64,000 bases of DNA from Rickettsia tillamookensis (lineage in GTDB: Bacteria > Pseudomonadota > Alphaproteobacteria > Rickettsiales > Rickettsiaceae). Within the stretch, counting starts at the first letter, position 1; each line of letters opens with the position of its first letter. A program made the translations under genes and the position numbers. Positions 1-8,017 of this stretch are shown piece after piece. The DNA is taken from NCBI RefSeq assembly GCF_016743795.2, contig NZ_CP060138.2, positions 806,001 through 870,000 on the forward strand, written 5' to 3'. The notes beneath the pieces are model-generated. The model was not told the DNA's origin. It did no database searches and saw only the letters and a program-made list of their open reading frames with translations.

Positions 1-640
1 AAATCATGCCGGTTCAATATTAAATAATGCAGAATTAGGTGAACAACCTTCTACTAGTTCAAATACCGCTAGCTCTAATAGAGTAGAGTTTAATGTTAAA
101 GAAAGTATTAATGAAATCAATAAGTTAATAAAAAATTACAAAATAGTAATCAGTGAAGAATATATAAATAGAGTCTTAGAAACCGAAGATGCAGAGATAA
201 TAGATCAAGCTTTAAATAAGCCTCACTTTATTAAACAAGAACTTCTCATAATAGTAGGAAATCTTACGAAATCATTAGGTAGTCATTATGCTTCTCTGAA
301 TTTTGTAAGTAAGTCTTTATTTGTAGAGTCAGATGAGTTTCAAAATTTAGCAGAATTTATAGAAGATTTACTACCTATATTAGATAAAGAAAGTAAAGCT
401 CTAAAATATGAATATTGTAAAGTAATAACAGAAGGAACAAGTAATCCATTACAAGTATTAGGCTCTATGTTTGGTGGAGAACCATTAAATCCATTAAAAA
501 CAGCAGCAGAAACATATATAAAATGGTATGAAGAAAACTTTTCTAGAAGTGAAAATTTTGAAATTACCGGAAGCAATTTAAACAACCATGAAGTCGATTC
601 TTTAGGCGATACTTTACAGGCTGATCTTGATTTAGATTAA
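1..640 (+). CDS. Hypothetical protein, 5'-truncated by window edge
   Basis: The reading frame is open from base 2 to the TAA at 638-640, so only about 212 C-terminal residues are visible and the start lies outside the window. The visible part starts with a Ser/Asn-rich stretch, continues with mostly helical, Leu/Ile/Glu-rich sequence and ends in an acidic tail (LQADLDLD). I see no signal peptide, membrane segment or recognisable motif in this part. A hairpin follows the stop. I do not recognise the family. A neighbouring unknown gene at 852 ends with a very similar hairpin, which suggests related 3' ends, but the proteins are not obviously similar. Confidence 0.6.
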   Translation, partial: NHAGSILNNAELGEQPSTSSNTASSNRVEFNVKESINEINKLIKNYKIVISEEYINRVLETEDAEIIDQALNKPHFIKQELLIIVGNLTKSLGSHYASLNFVSKSLFVESDEFQNLAEFIEDLLPILDKESKALKYEYCKVITEGTSNPLQVLGSMFGGEPLNPLKTAAETYIKWYEENFSRSENFEITGSNLNNHEVDSLGDTLQADLDLD

Positions 641-657
641 GTCTTCAAATCTTAAAT

Positions 658-694
658 ATCATAACTTTCTTTGCTTTATAAGGGAAGTTATGAT
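658..694 (+). terminator. Stem-loop after first gene
   Basis: Inverted arms ATCATAACTT (658-667) and AAGTTATGAT (685-694) enclose a 17-nt loop, 18 nt after the stop. The following bases are only moderately T-rich. Its arms and loop resemble the hairpin at 1402-1436. It is probably a transcription terminator. Confidence 0.5.
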
Positions 695-751
695 ACTTGT
701 CTTTCTTCTTAAAAATAATTAATAATTTCTACACACAAATCTTATATTTTA

Positions 752-780
752 TTGACAAAATTTTACAAATTCTATATATT
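752..780 (+). promoter_or_regulatory. Sigma70-type promoter for the gene at 852
   Basis: TTGACA at 752-757 and TATATT at 775-780 are separated by 17 bp, near-consensus boxes. A start is expected around 787, giving a 5' UTR of about 65 nt that contains the palindromic box at 803-815. The same arrangement occurs at 9800-9828. Confidence 0.65.
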
Positions 781-802
781 TCCGTTTTCAAAAATTCAGA
801 AT

Positions 803-820
803 CCATATTCCATGGTTTTT
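803..820 (+). promoter_or_regulatory. Palindromic CCATATTCCATGG box in the leader
   Basis: CCATATTCCATGG followed by a T run lies 22 nt downstream of the -10 box. An almost identical box (CCATATTTCATGG plus T run) sits exactly 22 nt downstream of the -10 of the gene at 9902. A shared operator or mRNA leader element is inferred. Confidence 0.45.
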
Positions 821-851
821 AAGATTTAAATTTAAATAAGGATATATTTTT

Positions 852-1379
852 GTGAAAGAGTCATTGGTTGAAAAATTAAAAAAAGATACAGTAAAACCGC
901 TAGAAACGACAGATTATTTGAGCATACTTATCGAAATTAGAAAGTTTATTGAAGCTAGTAATATTGATAATATAGCGTTAAGGCAAGGCTTGTTGTCCTT
1001 AGAGCAGGTTTCAAAAGAAGCAAAAAATAATAATGAAGCTATTATAAAAGGTAAGGACATATTAGAGTTACCTGCTCAAAATTTACCGGTAACTAAAAGC
1101 GATCCATTAAAAGCAGAAATATTTCACATACTACTAAATGATTGTAGTGATTATTATAGAAATAATGAAGATGTTAATAATACATATCAATGGCTTAAAG
1201 AAGTTGGCGTAAGATTTAATGCGGTTAGAGCTGCAAATTTAGATGAAGAAACATTAATCTTAGAAAATTTTAACTTTAATAAAAAGTCAGCTGAGTTAGA
1301 GCCTGTAGTAATAGAACTTGAACAAATATTAGAAACATTAGGTATTACTAAAGATAATTGTGATGCTAATGATTTATAA
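852..1379 (+). CDS. Hypothetical protein, 175 aa
   Basis: The GTG start at 852 follows an AAGGATAT ribosome-binding stretch and a near-consensus promoter. The product is soluble, acidic and mostly helical, with no signal peptide or membrane segment. I recognise no domain. The leader carries the CCATATTCCATGG box shared with the gene at 9902, so the two may be controlled together. A hairpin follows the stop. Function unknown. Confidence 0.65.
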   Translation: MKESLVEKLKKDTVKPLETTDYLSILIEIRKFIEASNIDNIALRQGLLSLEQVSKEAKNNNEAIIKGKDILELPAQNLPVTKSDPLKAEIFHILLNDCSDYYRNNEDVNNTYQWLKEVGVRFNAVRAANLDEETLILENFNFNKKSAELEPVVIELEQILETLGITKDNCDANDL

Positions 1380-1401
1380 GTAATCTTGTTTGTTTCTTAT
1401 C

Positions 1402-1436
1402 TCATAACTTCCCTTGCCTCATAAGAGAAGTTATGA
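1402..1436 (+). terminator. Stem-loop after the 175-aa gene
   Basis: Arms TCATAACTTC (1402-1411) and GAAGTTATGA (1427-1436) enclose a 15-nt loop. It closely resembles the hairpin at 658-694, including the loop core. Probably a terminator. Confidence 0.5.
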
Positions 1437-1486
1437 TAGGCTAGTTTATCTTAATTAGTAACTCAAGTTATTTTAGCGTTGCCGAT

Positions 1487-2245
1487 ATGGTTTGGGAATT
1501 GTGCCAAAATTGTCATTGCGAACGACTACAAGGAGCGTGGCAATCCAGCAAAACAATACTACTCCTATTATTATCCTTTCTCTTCTTTTCAAATCCGGCT
1601 ATTGCTGATTCTGAAATAGCTGAATCCTTTAAATGTTCAAAACTTTTTCCTTACTTTGAAAAAAAATTTAATATCCCATCTAATATGTTACATTCAATAG
1701 CTTTAAAAGAATCAGGAAAAAAACATACAACCCGTAAAATTAGAGTAGTATGGCCTTGGACGGTAAATGTTGAAGGAAAAGGCTATTATTTTAACACGAA
1801 AAGAGAAGCCGTAAGTTTTGTTAGAATAGAGCTTATAAAAGGGCGAGAGAGTATTGATGTCGGATGTATGCAGATTAACTTAAGACATCATTTAGGGGCT
1901 TTTAATTCCCTTGAACAGGCATTCGATCCAAATAATAATGTTCGTTATGGTGCAGAATTTTTACGTTCAAAATACGATCAGCTAGGAAGCTGGTACAAAG
2001 CTATAGCACATTACCACTCAGCCACTCATTCTTTAGGGTTTAAATATAAGCAAGATGTAGTTAAAATAGCAAGTAATATGGCTCTTTATAAAGCATCCTT
2101 ACATAGTTATCTAAATAATAATGAAGAGGCTTTAGAAGATACAATTCCGGTAAATAATAACAAAATTCAAAAAAAATCACTTTTTAGTGGCAATAAAAGA
2201 TACAGAAGTAGTATTATGGTACCGATTCCTGCTAAAATTAATTAA
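1487..2245 (+). CDS. Lytic transglycosylase, SLT family, secreted
   Basis: The protein (252 aa) has an SLT/goose-lysozyme-like fold signature: the catalytic Glu-Ser at about residues 75-76 (ALKESG), the GCMQIN motif near 127 and AHYH near 172. These enzymes cleave peptidoglycan glycan strands in the periplasm with formation of 1,6-anhydromuramic ends. A hydrophobic run (about residues 24-40) ending in AIA-D is a plausible signal peptide. Residues about 9-21 are encoded by a dispersed repeat (1512-1548), so the extreme N-terminus is repeat-derived. No other ATG occurs in frame before residue 68, so the start at 1487 is the only ATG candidate. Two further exported or membrane-anchored proteins follow. 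Confidence 0.8.
   Translation: MVWELCQNCHCERLQGAWQSSKTILLLLLSFLFFSNPAIADSEIAESFKCSKLFPYFEKKFNIPSNMLHSIALKESGKKHTTRKIRVVWPWTVNVEGKGYYFNTKREAVSFVRIELIKGRESIDVGCMQINLRHHLGAFNSLEQAFDPNNNVRYGAEFLRSKYDQLGSWYKAIAHYHSATHSLGFKYKQDVVKIASNMALYKASLHSYLNNNEEALEDTIPVNNNKIQKKSLFSGNKRYRSSIMVPIPAKIN
1512..1548 (+). repeat. Family B dispersed repeat, half copy, inside the transglycosylase gene
   Basis: GTCATTGCGAACGAC followed by AAGGAGCGTGGCAATCC is one arm of the palindromic repeat seen complete at 45116-45208, 11676-11764 and elsewhere. It is translated as residues about 9-21 of the transglycosylase precursor. Confidence 0.8.
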
Positions 2246-2250
2246 ATTTT

Positions 2251-2859
2251 ATGAGTATACTCGTTGAACTTAAAAAATTGGCTACGTCATCCTACAATTA
2301 CTGCGGTACTCACGTATTAAGTATACGCTGCGTTCCTCGTCTTGTGGATTCCTTGCTCTTTTTCAAGTTGAACTTCGTATACCAGCTTTTCATTTACTTT
2401 TTAATATTAGTAAGTGCGGTAAAAGTAAATGCCGATCTTAACAATATTCAAGATAATTTTGAATATCAGGAAGAGCAGCTAACAATAGAATTACCTTGGA
2501 GCGACTGTACCGAAATTCATAAATTATTAGAGGAAAAATTATCTTTTTCAGAACAACAAATAAAAAAAGAAAATAAAATTCATGAGAAATATAAGCAATT
2601 TTATTTAAAACATAATAATCCTACTAATTTTTCTATGCAATTTCTTGAGAAAAAATCTGAGACTAATGGAGTAGAAACTTTAATATCAGGTTTTTTAAAA
2701 TTTTGTGAAGATAATTTCCAAACTAGTAAAAGTAAATCTAATTCCCTAAATTATTATATTAAAAAACAACAAGATCAATGGTTTAATGATATAAGAAACG
2801 AGAATTACAAAATATATTATAGAAAAAAATACGAAGATAATATCTTTAGAAATAATTAA
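2251..2859 (+). CDS. Unrecognised exported protein with RPE-derived N-terminus
   Basis: The frame gives 202 aa. The first ~43 codons after the ATG (2255-2382) are a full RPE-1-like element. Immediately after it comes a hydrophobic segment (LFIYFLILVSAVKVNA) that reads as a signal peptide, then a charged helical domain with two cysteines (about 85 and 151). No ATG or GTG start is seen between the element and the hydrophobic segment, so the element seems to have landed just behind the start codon and is now translated. I do not recognise the mature domain. The gene begins 5 nt after the transglycosylase stop, suggesting co-transcription. Confidence 0.55.
   Translation: MSILVELKKLATSSYNYCGTHVLSIRCVPRLVDSLLFFKLNFVYQLFIYFLILVSAVKVNADLNNIQDNFEYQEEQLTIELPWSDCTEIHKLLEEKLSFSEQQIKKENKIHEKYKQFYLKHNNPTNFSMQFLEKKSETNGVETLISGFLKFCEDNFQTSKSKSNSLNYYIKKQQDQWFNDIRNENYKIYYRKKYEDNIFRNN
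2255..2382 (+). repeat. RPE-1-like palindromic element, in frame in a coding region
   Basis: The 128-bp element starts TATACTCGTTGAACTT and ends AAGTTGAACTTCGTATA, which are imperfect inverted ends. Its interior (CGTATTAAGTATACGC) is shared with 5844-5969 and, in reverse, with 57232-57356. It is read through as protein. Confidence 0.85.
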
Positions 2860-2926
2860 TTTATTTCAGCACTTGATTCATATATTATTTAATTTATATT
2901 AACTATAATAATATACAGGGTTATTT

Positions 2927-3376
2927 ATGTTAAAGAAATTTATATTAGTATTGTTGTGTATAAGTAGTTATAAATCTCTAGGAGAATCTAATAAGACCGA
3001 GAACAATATTTCAGGGATAGAAAGAAAAAAAGTTTCTAGTAATGATAAACAACTAAAACCTGTCTGCTTAGAGCATTTGGATCTAACTTCGGATTTAAAT
3101 CCTTTAGAAAAAAGCCTGTTGAGTTTAGAACCTTTATCGCCTAATAATAAAAATACGAAACCTATAGTTGTAGGTATTCAAGAGAATTTTGAAGGGCTAG
3201 ATAGAATTAAAGGGGATGATATTCGCACTGCAAAACAGAGAGAACTTATTCAAAATAGTTGGTTAAGAGGAGATCTTATTTCTCGATTCCCGACTAACAC
3301 TTTAGGTCAAAAGATAGAAGATAAATGGAAGGGATTATATATTCAACAGACTAAAGCTAAAAAATCATCGAAATAA
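2927..3376 (+). CDS. Putative secreted protein, 149 aa
   Basis: An N-terminal Lys-Lys followed by a hydrophobic core ([18 protein letters not shown], residues 1-18) indicates a signal peptide. The mature part is polar and Lys/Asn-rich with a single Cys in VCLEHLDL. I recognise no domain. An AGGG ribosome-binding stretch precedes the ATG. It follows the transglycosylase cluster and may be another envelope protein. Confidence 0.55.
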   Translation: MLKKFILVLLCISSYKSLGESNKTENNISGIERKKVSSNDKQLKPVCLEHLDLTSDLNPLEKSLLSLEPLSPNNKNTKPIVVGIQENFEGLDRIKGDDIRTAKQRELIQNSWLRGDLISRFPTNTLGQKIEDKWKGLYIQQTKAKKSSK

Positions 3377-3446
3377 TGCAGTAGAGGGGATAAGTAACAG
3401 CTTATTTATCAAGTATGCAGCTAATGATATAATAAGTCGATTAGGG

Positions 3447-4274
3447 ATGATTGATAAGGATTTTTCGGATATTCTAGAAATATCGGCTAAATGCGGTTAC
3501 CTTACAAAATTGTTAAAAACTACCTACCGAAATGCCAACATTACTGCAACGGATATGTCACCTTTATTGCTTGATTCATTTAAGCATGATCGTAAATTAT
3601 TAATTAGACATCTTTCCAAACCAGCTTATAGAGAGGAATTTAAAGGATACACGGAACGCAGCACCGCAGCGTACACGCTAGTACGTGAGGATGCGAGTAC
3701 CGGATCGACGTCTAAATTACCTCTAGAAGCGAAGTTTGGAAAGATGTCTATTGATGATGAAGATTTAGAATTTCCAAACGACTCCTTTGATTTAATTATT
3801 TATTCATTAGGATTACATTGGATAAACGATGTGCAGAGTTTTCTATCTAATATAAGAAAATTTTTAAAACCTGAGGGTATTTTCATAGGTAACTTTGTCG
3901 GCGGAAATAGCTTAAAGAATTTACGGAAATCCTTAATAGATGCCGAAATAGCAAGTGGTTTTAAACATTCTCCTCATATTTCTCCATTTATTCATTTTGA
4001 CCATGTCCCAATGCTATTATCACAAGCAGGATTTGCCGAAGTAATTGTTGATTATGAAAATATAGAGCTAAAATTTGATAATCCTTTAGCTTTAATGAGA
4101 GAAGTAAAAAATATCGGTGAGTCAAATTCACTAAATGCTAGCCATAATTACGCTATTTCTAAAAGGATGTTTTCTTTACTGCAAAATTATACAAACGGTT
4201 TTGAAGATAATATTACTTTAATTAGTTTTATTGCTTCGCCAAATAAGAATAATATAAGATTAAAGTTGTTATAA
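3447..4274 (+). CDS. SAM-dependent methyltransferase, BioC/NDUFAF5-like, N-truncated, with RPE insert
   Basis: The visible protein (275 aa) has a class I methyltransferase layout: a degenerate motif I ([10 protein letters not shown]), ITATDMS (acidic end of strand 2), and [20 protein letters not shown] post-I motifs, followed by [14 protein letters not shown]. This matches the BioC/NDUFAF5 group. Bases 3606-3749 are a 144-bp RPE, adding 48 in-frame residues. Upstream of the first ATG the frame stays open and encodes [15 protein letters not shown], which resembles the part of the family preceding motif I, so the original N-terminus has lost its start codon. The gene may be a decaying remnant or may still use the internal ATG. 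Confidence 0.6.
   Translation: MIDKDFSDILEISAKCGYLTKLLKTTYRNANITATDMSPLLLDSFKHDRKLLIRHLSKPAYREEFKGYTERSTAAYTLVREDASTGSTSKLPLEAKFGKMSIDDEDLEFPNDSFDLIIYSLGLHWINDVQSFLSNIRKFLKPEGIFIGNFVGGNSLKNLRKSLIDAEIASGFKHSPHISPFIHFDHVPMLLSQAGFAEVIVDYENIELKFDNPLALMREVKNIGESNSLNASHNYAISKRMFSLLQNYTNGFEDNITLISFIASPNKNNIRLKLL
3606..3749 (+). repeat. RPE (18.5-kb type), in frame in the methyltransferase
   Basis: Perfect 16-bp inverted ends: AGACATCTTTCCAAAC at 3606-3621 and GTTTGGAAAGATGTCT at 3734-3749. The length, 144 bp, is exactly 48 codons. The reverse complement shares the core GATCCGGTACTCG and AAATTCCTCTCTA with the element at 18532-18679. Confidence 0.85.
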
Positions 4275-4298
4275 AGGCGATAGTGGTGTATGGTTTAT

Positions 4299-4435
4299 GT
4301 CATTCCTAGCTAAAAGCAGGAATCTAGGCTTTTTTGTTGTCACCCCGTGGCTTGACCACGGGGTCCAGTTAAAAATGCTAAATTATTAGTATTTTAAGTT
4401 GTTTTCTGGATACCGTGGTCAAGCCACGGTATGAC
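4299..4435. repeat. Composite dispersed repeat: half family C plus complete family A
   Basis: GTCATTCCTAGCTAAAAGCA at 4299 is one arm of family C. From 4338 to 4435 lies a family A palindrome whose ends read GTCACCCCGTGGCTTGACCA and TGGTCAAGCCACGGTATGAC. It lies between the methyltransferase and lpdA. Confidence 0.8.
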
Positions 4436-4462
4436 AACAAGAGGATAATATAAGGTAAAAAT

Positions 4463-5842
4463 ATGCAAGAATTTGATTTAGTGGTAATAGGTAGCGGTCC
4501 GGCCGGTTATACAGGTAGTATTAGAGCTGCTCAGCTAGGTATGAAAGTAGCGTGTATCGAGAAAAATGATACTCTCGGCGGTACTTGTTTAAATATAGGA
4601 TGTATACCGTCGAAAGCTTTGCTTAATTCCTCCGAAAAATATGAGGAAGCTTTAAAGCATTTTGAGAGTATAGGTATTACTACAGATGTAAAATTAGACT
4701 TACAAAAAATGCTCGCTAATAAAGATAAAGTAGTTTCTGACCTTACAAAAGGGATAGAAAGCTTATTTGTTAAGAATAAGATTACTAGGATTAAGGGGGA
4801 AGCTAAAATTATCTCTAGCAATCTTGTTGAGGTAAATAAAGAGCAAATTAAAGCTAAAAATATCCTCATTACTACAGGTTCTAGCGTGATAGAAATACCG
4901 AATATTAAAATAGACGAAGAGTTTATAGTTTCATCTACCGGAGCTTTGAAGCTTTCTAAAGTACCTGAGAACTTAATAGTTGTCGGGGGGGGATATATAG
5001 GCTTAGAACTCGGTTCGGTTTGGCGTCGTTTAGGTGCTAAAGTAACGGTTATTGAGTATGCACCGAGCATTGTGCCTATGCTTGATAAGGAAATTGCTAC
5101 GCAGTTTATGAAGCTACAGCAAAAGCAAGGGATAGAGTTTAAGCTGAATACCAAAGTGTTATTGGCTGAAGTAAAGTCAGGAAAAGTAAATCTGACAATA
5201 GAGGAGGGCGGTAAGAGTTCGGTAGTAACTAGCGATGTGGTATTAATGGCAGTAGGCAGAAAAGCCTATACGCAAAATCTAGGGCTTGAGTCTGTCGGCA
5301 TTATTACAGATAAGCAAGGTAGAATAGAGATTAATGAACAGTTCCAAACAGCAATTTCAAATATTTACGCAGTCGGTGATGTGGTAAAAGGAGCTATGCT
5401 TGCTCACAAAGCCGAAGAAGAGGCTGTAGCTGCCGTGGAAATTATGGCAGGGCAAGCAGGGCATGTTAACTATAACTTGATTCCAAGCGTAATATATACT
5501 TATCCTGAAGTAGCAAGCGTCGGTGAAACGGAAGAGCAGCTAAAAGAAAAAGGCATTAATTATAAAGTAGGTAAGTTTCCGTTTTTAGCAAATAGTAGAG
5601 CAAGAGCAATCGGTAGTACGGAAGGGATGGTTAAAATTCTTGCCGATAGTAAAACCGATAGGGTTTTAGGAGCTCATATTATAGGAGCTGATGCAGGTAC
5701 GCTTATTGCCGAGCTTACCGCTTATATGGAATTCGGAGCAGCTTCGGAAGATATAGCAAGAACCTGCCACGCCCACCCGACTTTAAGCGAAGCTATAAAA
5801 GAAGCAGCACTTAGTGTGGATAAAAGGACGATTAATATGTGA
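4463..5842 (+). CDS. lpdA: Dihydrolipoamide dehydrogenase (E3)
   Basis: This FAD/NAD-dependent enzyme re-oxidises dihydrolipoamide in pyruvate and 2-oxoglutarate dehydrogenase complexes. Sequence marks are the FAD-binding GSGPAG at about residues 10-15, the redox disulphide C42-x4-C47 in GGTCLNIGCIPSK, the NAD-binding GGGYIGLELG near 171, the second FAD motif (YAVGDV) near 308, and the catalytic His-Glu pair in HPTLSE (about 438 and 443). At 459 aa it has the normal family length. It is flanked on both sides by palindromic repeats and by no other E1/E2 gene, so it stands alone here. Confidence 0.95.
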   Translation: MQEFDLVVIGSGPAGYTGSIRAAQLGMKVACIEKNDTLGGTCLNIGCIPSKALLNSSEKYEEALKHFESIGITTDVKLDLQKMLANKDKVVSDLTKGIESLFVKNKITRIKGEAKIISSNLVEVNKEQIKAKNILITTGSSVIEIPNIKIDEEFIVSSTGALKLSKVPENLIVVGGGYIGLELGSVWRRLGAKVTVIEYAPSIVPMLDKEIATQFMKLQQKQGIEFKLNTKVLLAEVKSGKVNLTIEEGGKSSVVTSDVVLMAVGRKAYTQNLGLESVGIITDKQGRIEINEQFQTAISNIYAVGDVVKGAMLAHKAEEEAVAAVEIMAGQAGHVNYNLIPSVIYTYPEVASVGETEEQLKEKGINYKVGKFPFLANSRARAIGSTEGMVKILADSKTDRVLGAHIIGADAGTLIAELTAYMEFGAASEDIARTCHAHPTLSEAIKEAALSVDKRTINM

Positions 5843-5843
5843 T

Positions 5844-5969
5844 TATACTCGGTTAATTTCAAAAATTGGCGTCGTCGTCTAGCAAGTTCTGCGGTACTCA
5901 CGTATTAAGTATACGCTCCGTTCCTCGCCTTGCAGACTCCTTGCTCTTTTTGAAATTAACCTTCGTATA
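5844..5969 (+). repeat. RPE-1-like palindromic element, intergenic
   Basis: Starts TATACTCGGTTAATTTC and ends GAAATTAACCTTCGTATA, inverted ends about 17 bp long. The interior GCGGTACTCACGTATTAAGT is shared with the copy inside the gene at 2251. It begins immediately after the lpdA stop. Confidence 0.85.
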
Positions 5970-5988
5970 ACTATAAAACTACTTAATA

Positions 5989-6537
5989 ATGAACAAACAA
6001 GAGCTGCGGCTTTATTTCAAAGATCTTTTAATAAAAAACCAAGATAAGATTAATTCCGACTTAGTCAAAAACTCCCTAATCAATAAAATTAGCCGATTAT
6101 TACAGGAGTTAAAAGTGCAAAATGTCGGTCTCTATTATCCTCTAAAATACGAAATTAACTTACTTGAAATAACAAATTTACATCCTGAAATAAAATTCTT
6201 CCTACCTAAAATTATAAAAAATGAGATAAAATATTGTCCTTATAATTATAACGATCAGTTGGCTTTAGGGGCTTTTAAAACCTATGAGCCTATAAATAAT
6301 GATTTTTTTATTCCTGAGTTAGTTATTATCCCAGGGCGTGCGTTTAGCAATGAGGGTTACAGACTTGGATACGGCAAAGGACATTTTGACCGATATCTTA
6401 ATAATAACCGAAATATATTGGCTGTCGGAGTTTGTTTAAAAGAGCAGTTAATAGATAATTTTCCTGTTGAACCTCATGATCGTAAACTTGATTTTATTCT
6501 ATGTCATTCCTGCGAAAGCAGGAATCCAGGAAAATAA
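5989..6537 (+). CDS. fau: 5-formyltetrahydrofolate cyclo-ligase
   Basis: The enzyme converts 5-formyl-THF to 5,10-methenyl-THF using ATP. The family signature GYRLGYGKGHFDRYL is present at about residues 124-138, preceded by the conserved IIPGRAF strand, and the N-terminal NKQELR helix starts the protein in the usual way. Length (182 aa) is normal. The last ~11 residues (CHSCESRNPGK) are encoded by the family C repeat that starts at 6501, so the original C-terminal end has been replaced by repeat sequence. Confidence 0.88.
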   Translation: MNKQELRLYFKDLLIKNQDKINSDLVKNSLINKISRLLQELKVQNVGLYYPLKYEINLLEITNLHPEIKFFLPKIIKNEIKYCPYNYNDQLALGAFKTYEPINNDFFIPELVIIPGRAFSNEGYRLGYGKGHFDRYLNNNRNILAVGVCLKEQLIDNFPVEPHDRKLDFILCHSCESRNPGK

Positions 6538-6680
6538 CTTCAATATTGATACAGAGGTTACATAATTTGATAAAATAAATATATAAAAAACTTGTTTTTA
6601 TATATTTATTACTGGATTCCCGCCTCCGCGGGAATGACATACAACGAGCCACGCAACAAATACCACGCGAGAATGACATA
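6501..6680. repeat. Family C dispersed repeat overlapping the cyclo-ligase 3' end
   Basis: Inverted ends ATGTCATTCCTGCGAAAGCA (6501) and CGCCTCCGCGGGAATGACAT (ending 6640). It is followed by an ACGAGCCACGCAACAA tail and another GAGAATGACAT half arm to 6680. Similar tails flank other family B and C copies. The first arm is translated as the cyclo-ligase C-terminus. Confidence 0.8.
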
Positions 6681-6689
6681 GGATAAGAT

Positions 6690-6947
6690 ATGGTTGATAT
6701 AATAAAAAAAATTGTCGTATTGTTCGGTGTACCTCTTGCTTTTTTTGCACAAGCAGTTGGAAATTGGCTAGAAACAGGACAAGTATCCGGCGATACTCAG
6801 ACTAGAGATATTTGCTTTCAATTAGCATTGATAGGAGTAGGGACACTTATCCTCGATCAGGCATTTAGTAACTTGGCTGATGATGTATACAATGAATATG
6901 TCAAAGTAGTACAAGATAGTGAGATACAAGTTACATTAGTTGGCTAA
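6690..6947 (+). CDS. Small unrecognised membrane protein, 85 aa
   Basis: An N-terminal hydrophobic segment (IIKKIVVLFGVPLAFFAQAV) and a second one (FQLALIGVGTLILDQAF) suggest two membrane or membrane-associated helices. An AGGATAAG stretch precedes the ATG and a clean terminator follows the stop, which supports a real gene. I know no function for it. Confidence 0.55.
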   Translation: MVDIIKKIVVLFGVPLAFFAQAVGNWLETGQVSGDTQTRDICFQLALIGVGTLILDQAFSNLADDVYNEYVKVVQDSEIQVTLVG

Positions 6948-6968
6948 TTTTTTTCTATTCATATATAG

Positions 6969-6998
6969 GCTACAAATTATTTGATTTGTAGCTTTTTT
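6969..6998 (+). terminator. Rho-independent terminator
   Basis: Nine-bp stem GCTACAAAT (6969-6977) with ATTTGTAGC (6984-6992), a 6-nt loop, then TTTTTT. It ends the 85-aa gene and lies between convergent genes. Confidence 0.85.
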
Positions 6999-6999
6999 C

Positions 7000-7845
7000 T
7001 TATAAGTTATTACACAAACTTATTATTCCATCTTTATATTTTTGTTTGTGTAAATATTTGCTTTTTAAATTTAGATTTTTAAAATCCTTGTGATTCAATG
7101 GCGGGTATTTACTAAGCTTTATTAAATCTTCATCTAAAATAAAATGCTTACGAGGAATATTTATAGTTTGTGCATTCTCTTCACGATAAGCTGCAAGCAT
7201 TTGAATTTTACGGTTAAAACTCTCATCATCACTTCTATATTTTATTTTTTTCCACGCATTTTTCGGCTCAACCTTATAATTTTTAACATCTAATAAAGAG
7301 CTAAGAGTAGTTTGATATTTATTAGTTAAATTATTTCTAATAATTATATTATTTAGCTCTTTATATATCTTATACAAATACTCCACATCTAACATTGCAT
7401 AATTTAACATATCTACTGTGATAGGGCGTTTTAGCCAGTTAGATTTTTGGTGGGTTTTATCGATAGTAATACCAATTAGCTTATAACAAAGGTCATCATA
7501 GCTTAGCTGTTTACCGAATCCGCAAATATTTGCTGCAATTTGTATATCAAAAACATTAGAAGGTAGTGTTTTAAATAAATTATAGAAAATCTCTAAATCT
7601 TCACGAGGAGCATGAAATATTTTAGTAATATTATTATCTGCAAGCAACTTATTAAAAATATTCAGATCTAAATTGCTTAATCCATCAATTATTCCGCAAT
7701 ATTCTTCTGCTTTAACTTGAATTATACTAAGCTGAGCATAATAGGTATAGCGACGCTCAAATTCCGTATCTATGCTTAAGCATGTCTTATTTGCTAACCT
7801 GTTACAAAATTCTTCTAATGTTTTTTGATTATCAATAATTTGCAT
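7000..7845 (-). CDS. rnd: Ribonuclease D
   Basis: A 3'-5' exoribonuclease of the DEDD family used in RNA (for example tRNA 3' end) maturation. Exo I is SIDTEFER with D26 and E28. Exo II is in FHAPREDLEIF, where the second catalytic Asp lies in REDLE, and Exo III is YAMLDVEYL near residue 150. One HRDC-like helical region follows (QMLAAYREENAQ onward). At 281 aa it is shorter than E. coli RNase D and apparently lacks a second HRDC domain. The gene is monocistronic with the MITE-like element just upstream of its start. Confidence 0.88.
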   Translation of the reverse strand: MQIIDNQKTLEEFCNRLANKTCLSIDTEFERRYTYYAQLSIIQVKAEEYCGIIDGLSNLDLNIFNKLLADNNITKIFHAPREDLEIFYNLFKTLPSNVFDIQIAANICGFGKQLSYDDLCYKLIGITIDKTHQKSNWLKRPITVDMLNYAMLDVEYLYKIYKELNNIIIRNNLTNKYQTTLSSLLDVKNYKVEPKNAWKKIKYRSDDESFNRKIQMLAAYREENAQTINIPRKHFILDEDLIKLSKYPPLNHKDFKNLNLKSKYLHKQKYKDGIISLCNNL

Positions 7846-7851
7846 AAAAGT

Positions 7852-8015
7852 TATAGTAAATTAAATAGTATTAGGTGCAATTTCTACATCATCTTTTAAT
7901 TTTTTAAAAACATATCTCATACCGTAAATGGGTTAGCATTAGCGGTATTCGTTATATCCTTAAAAAAATAAAATATTTCCTATAAATCACACCTAATACT
8001 ATTTAATTTACTATA
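7852..8015. mobile_element. MITE-like element with perfect 26-bp terminal inverted repeats
   Basis: The left end 7852-7877 begins TATAGTAAATTAAATAGTAT and its exact reverse complement forms the right end at 7990-8015. The 112-bp interior has no reading frame of note. If the outermost TA pair is counted as target, it would be a TA duplication. It fills the gap between rnd and the RMND1-like gene. It is unlike the RPE families elsewhere in the window and occurs once here. Confidence 0.6.
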
Positions 8016-8017
8016 TA

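Noticed and set aside
4531..5154. Long open frame on the minus strand inside lpdA
   Set aside because: It lies wholly opposite a clear lpdA gene and has no family features.
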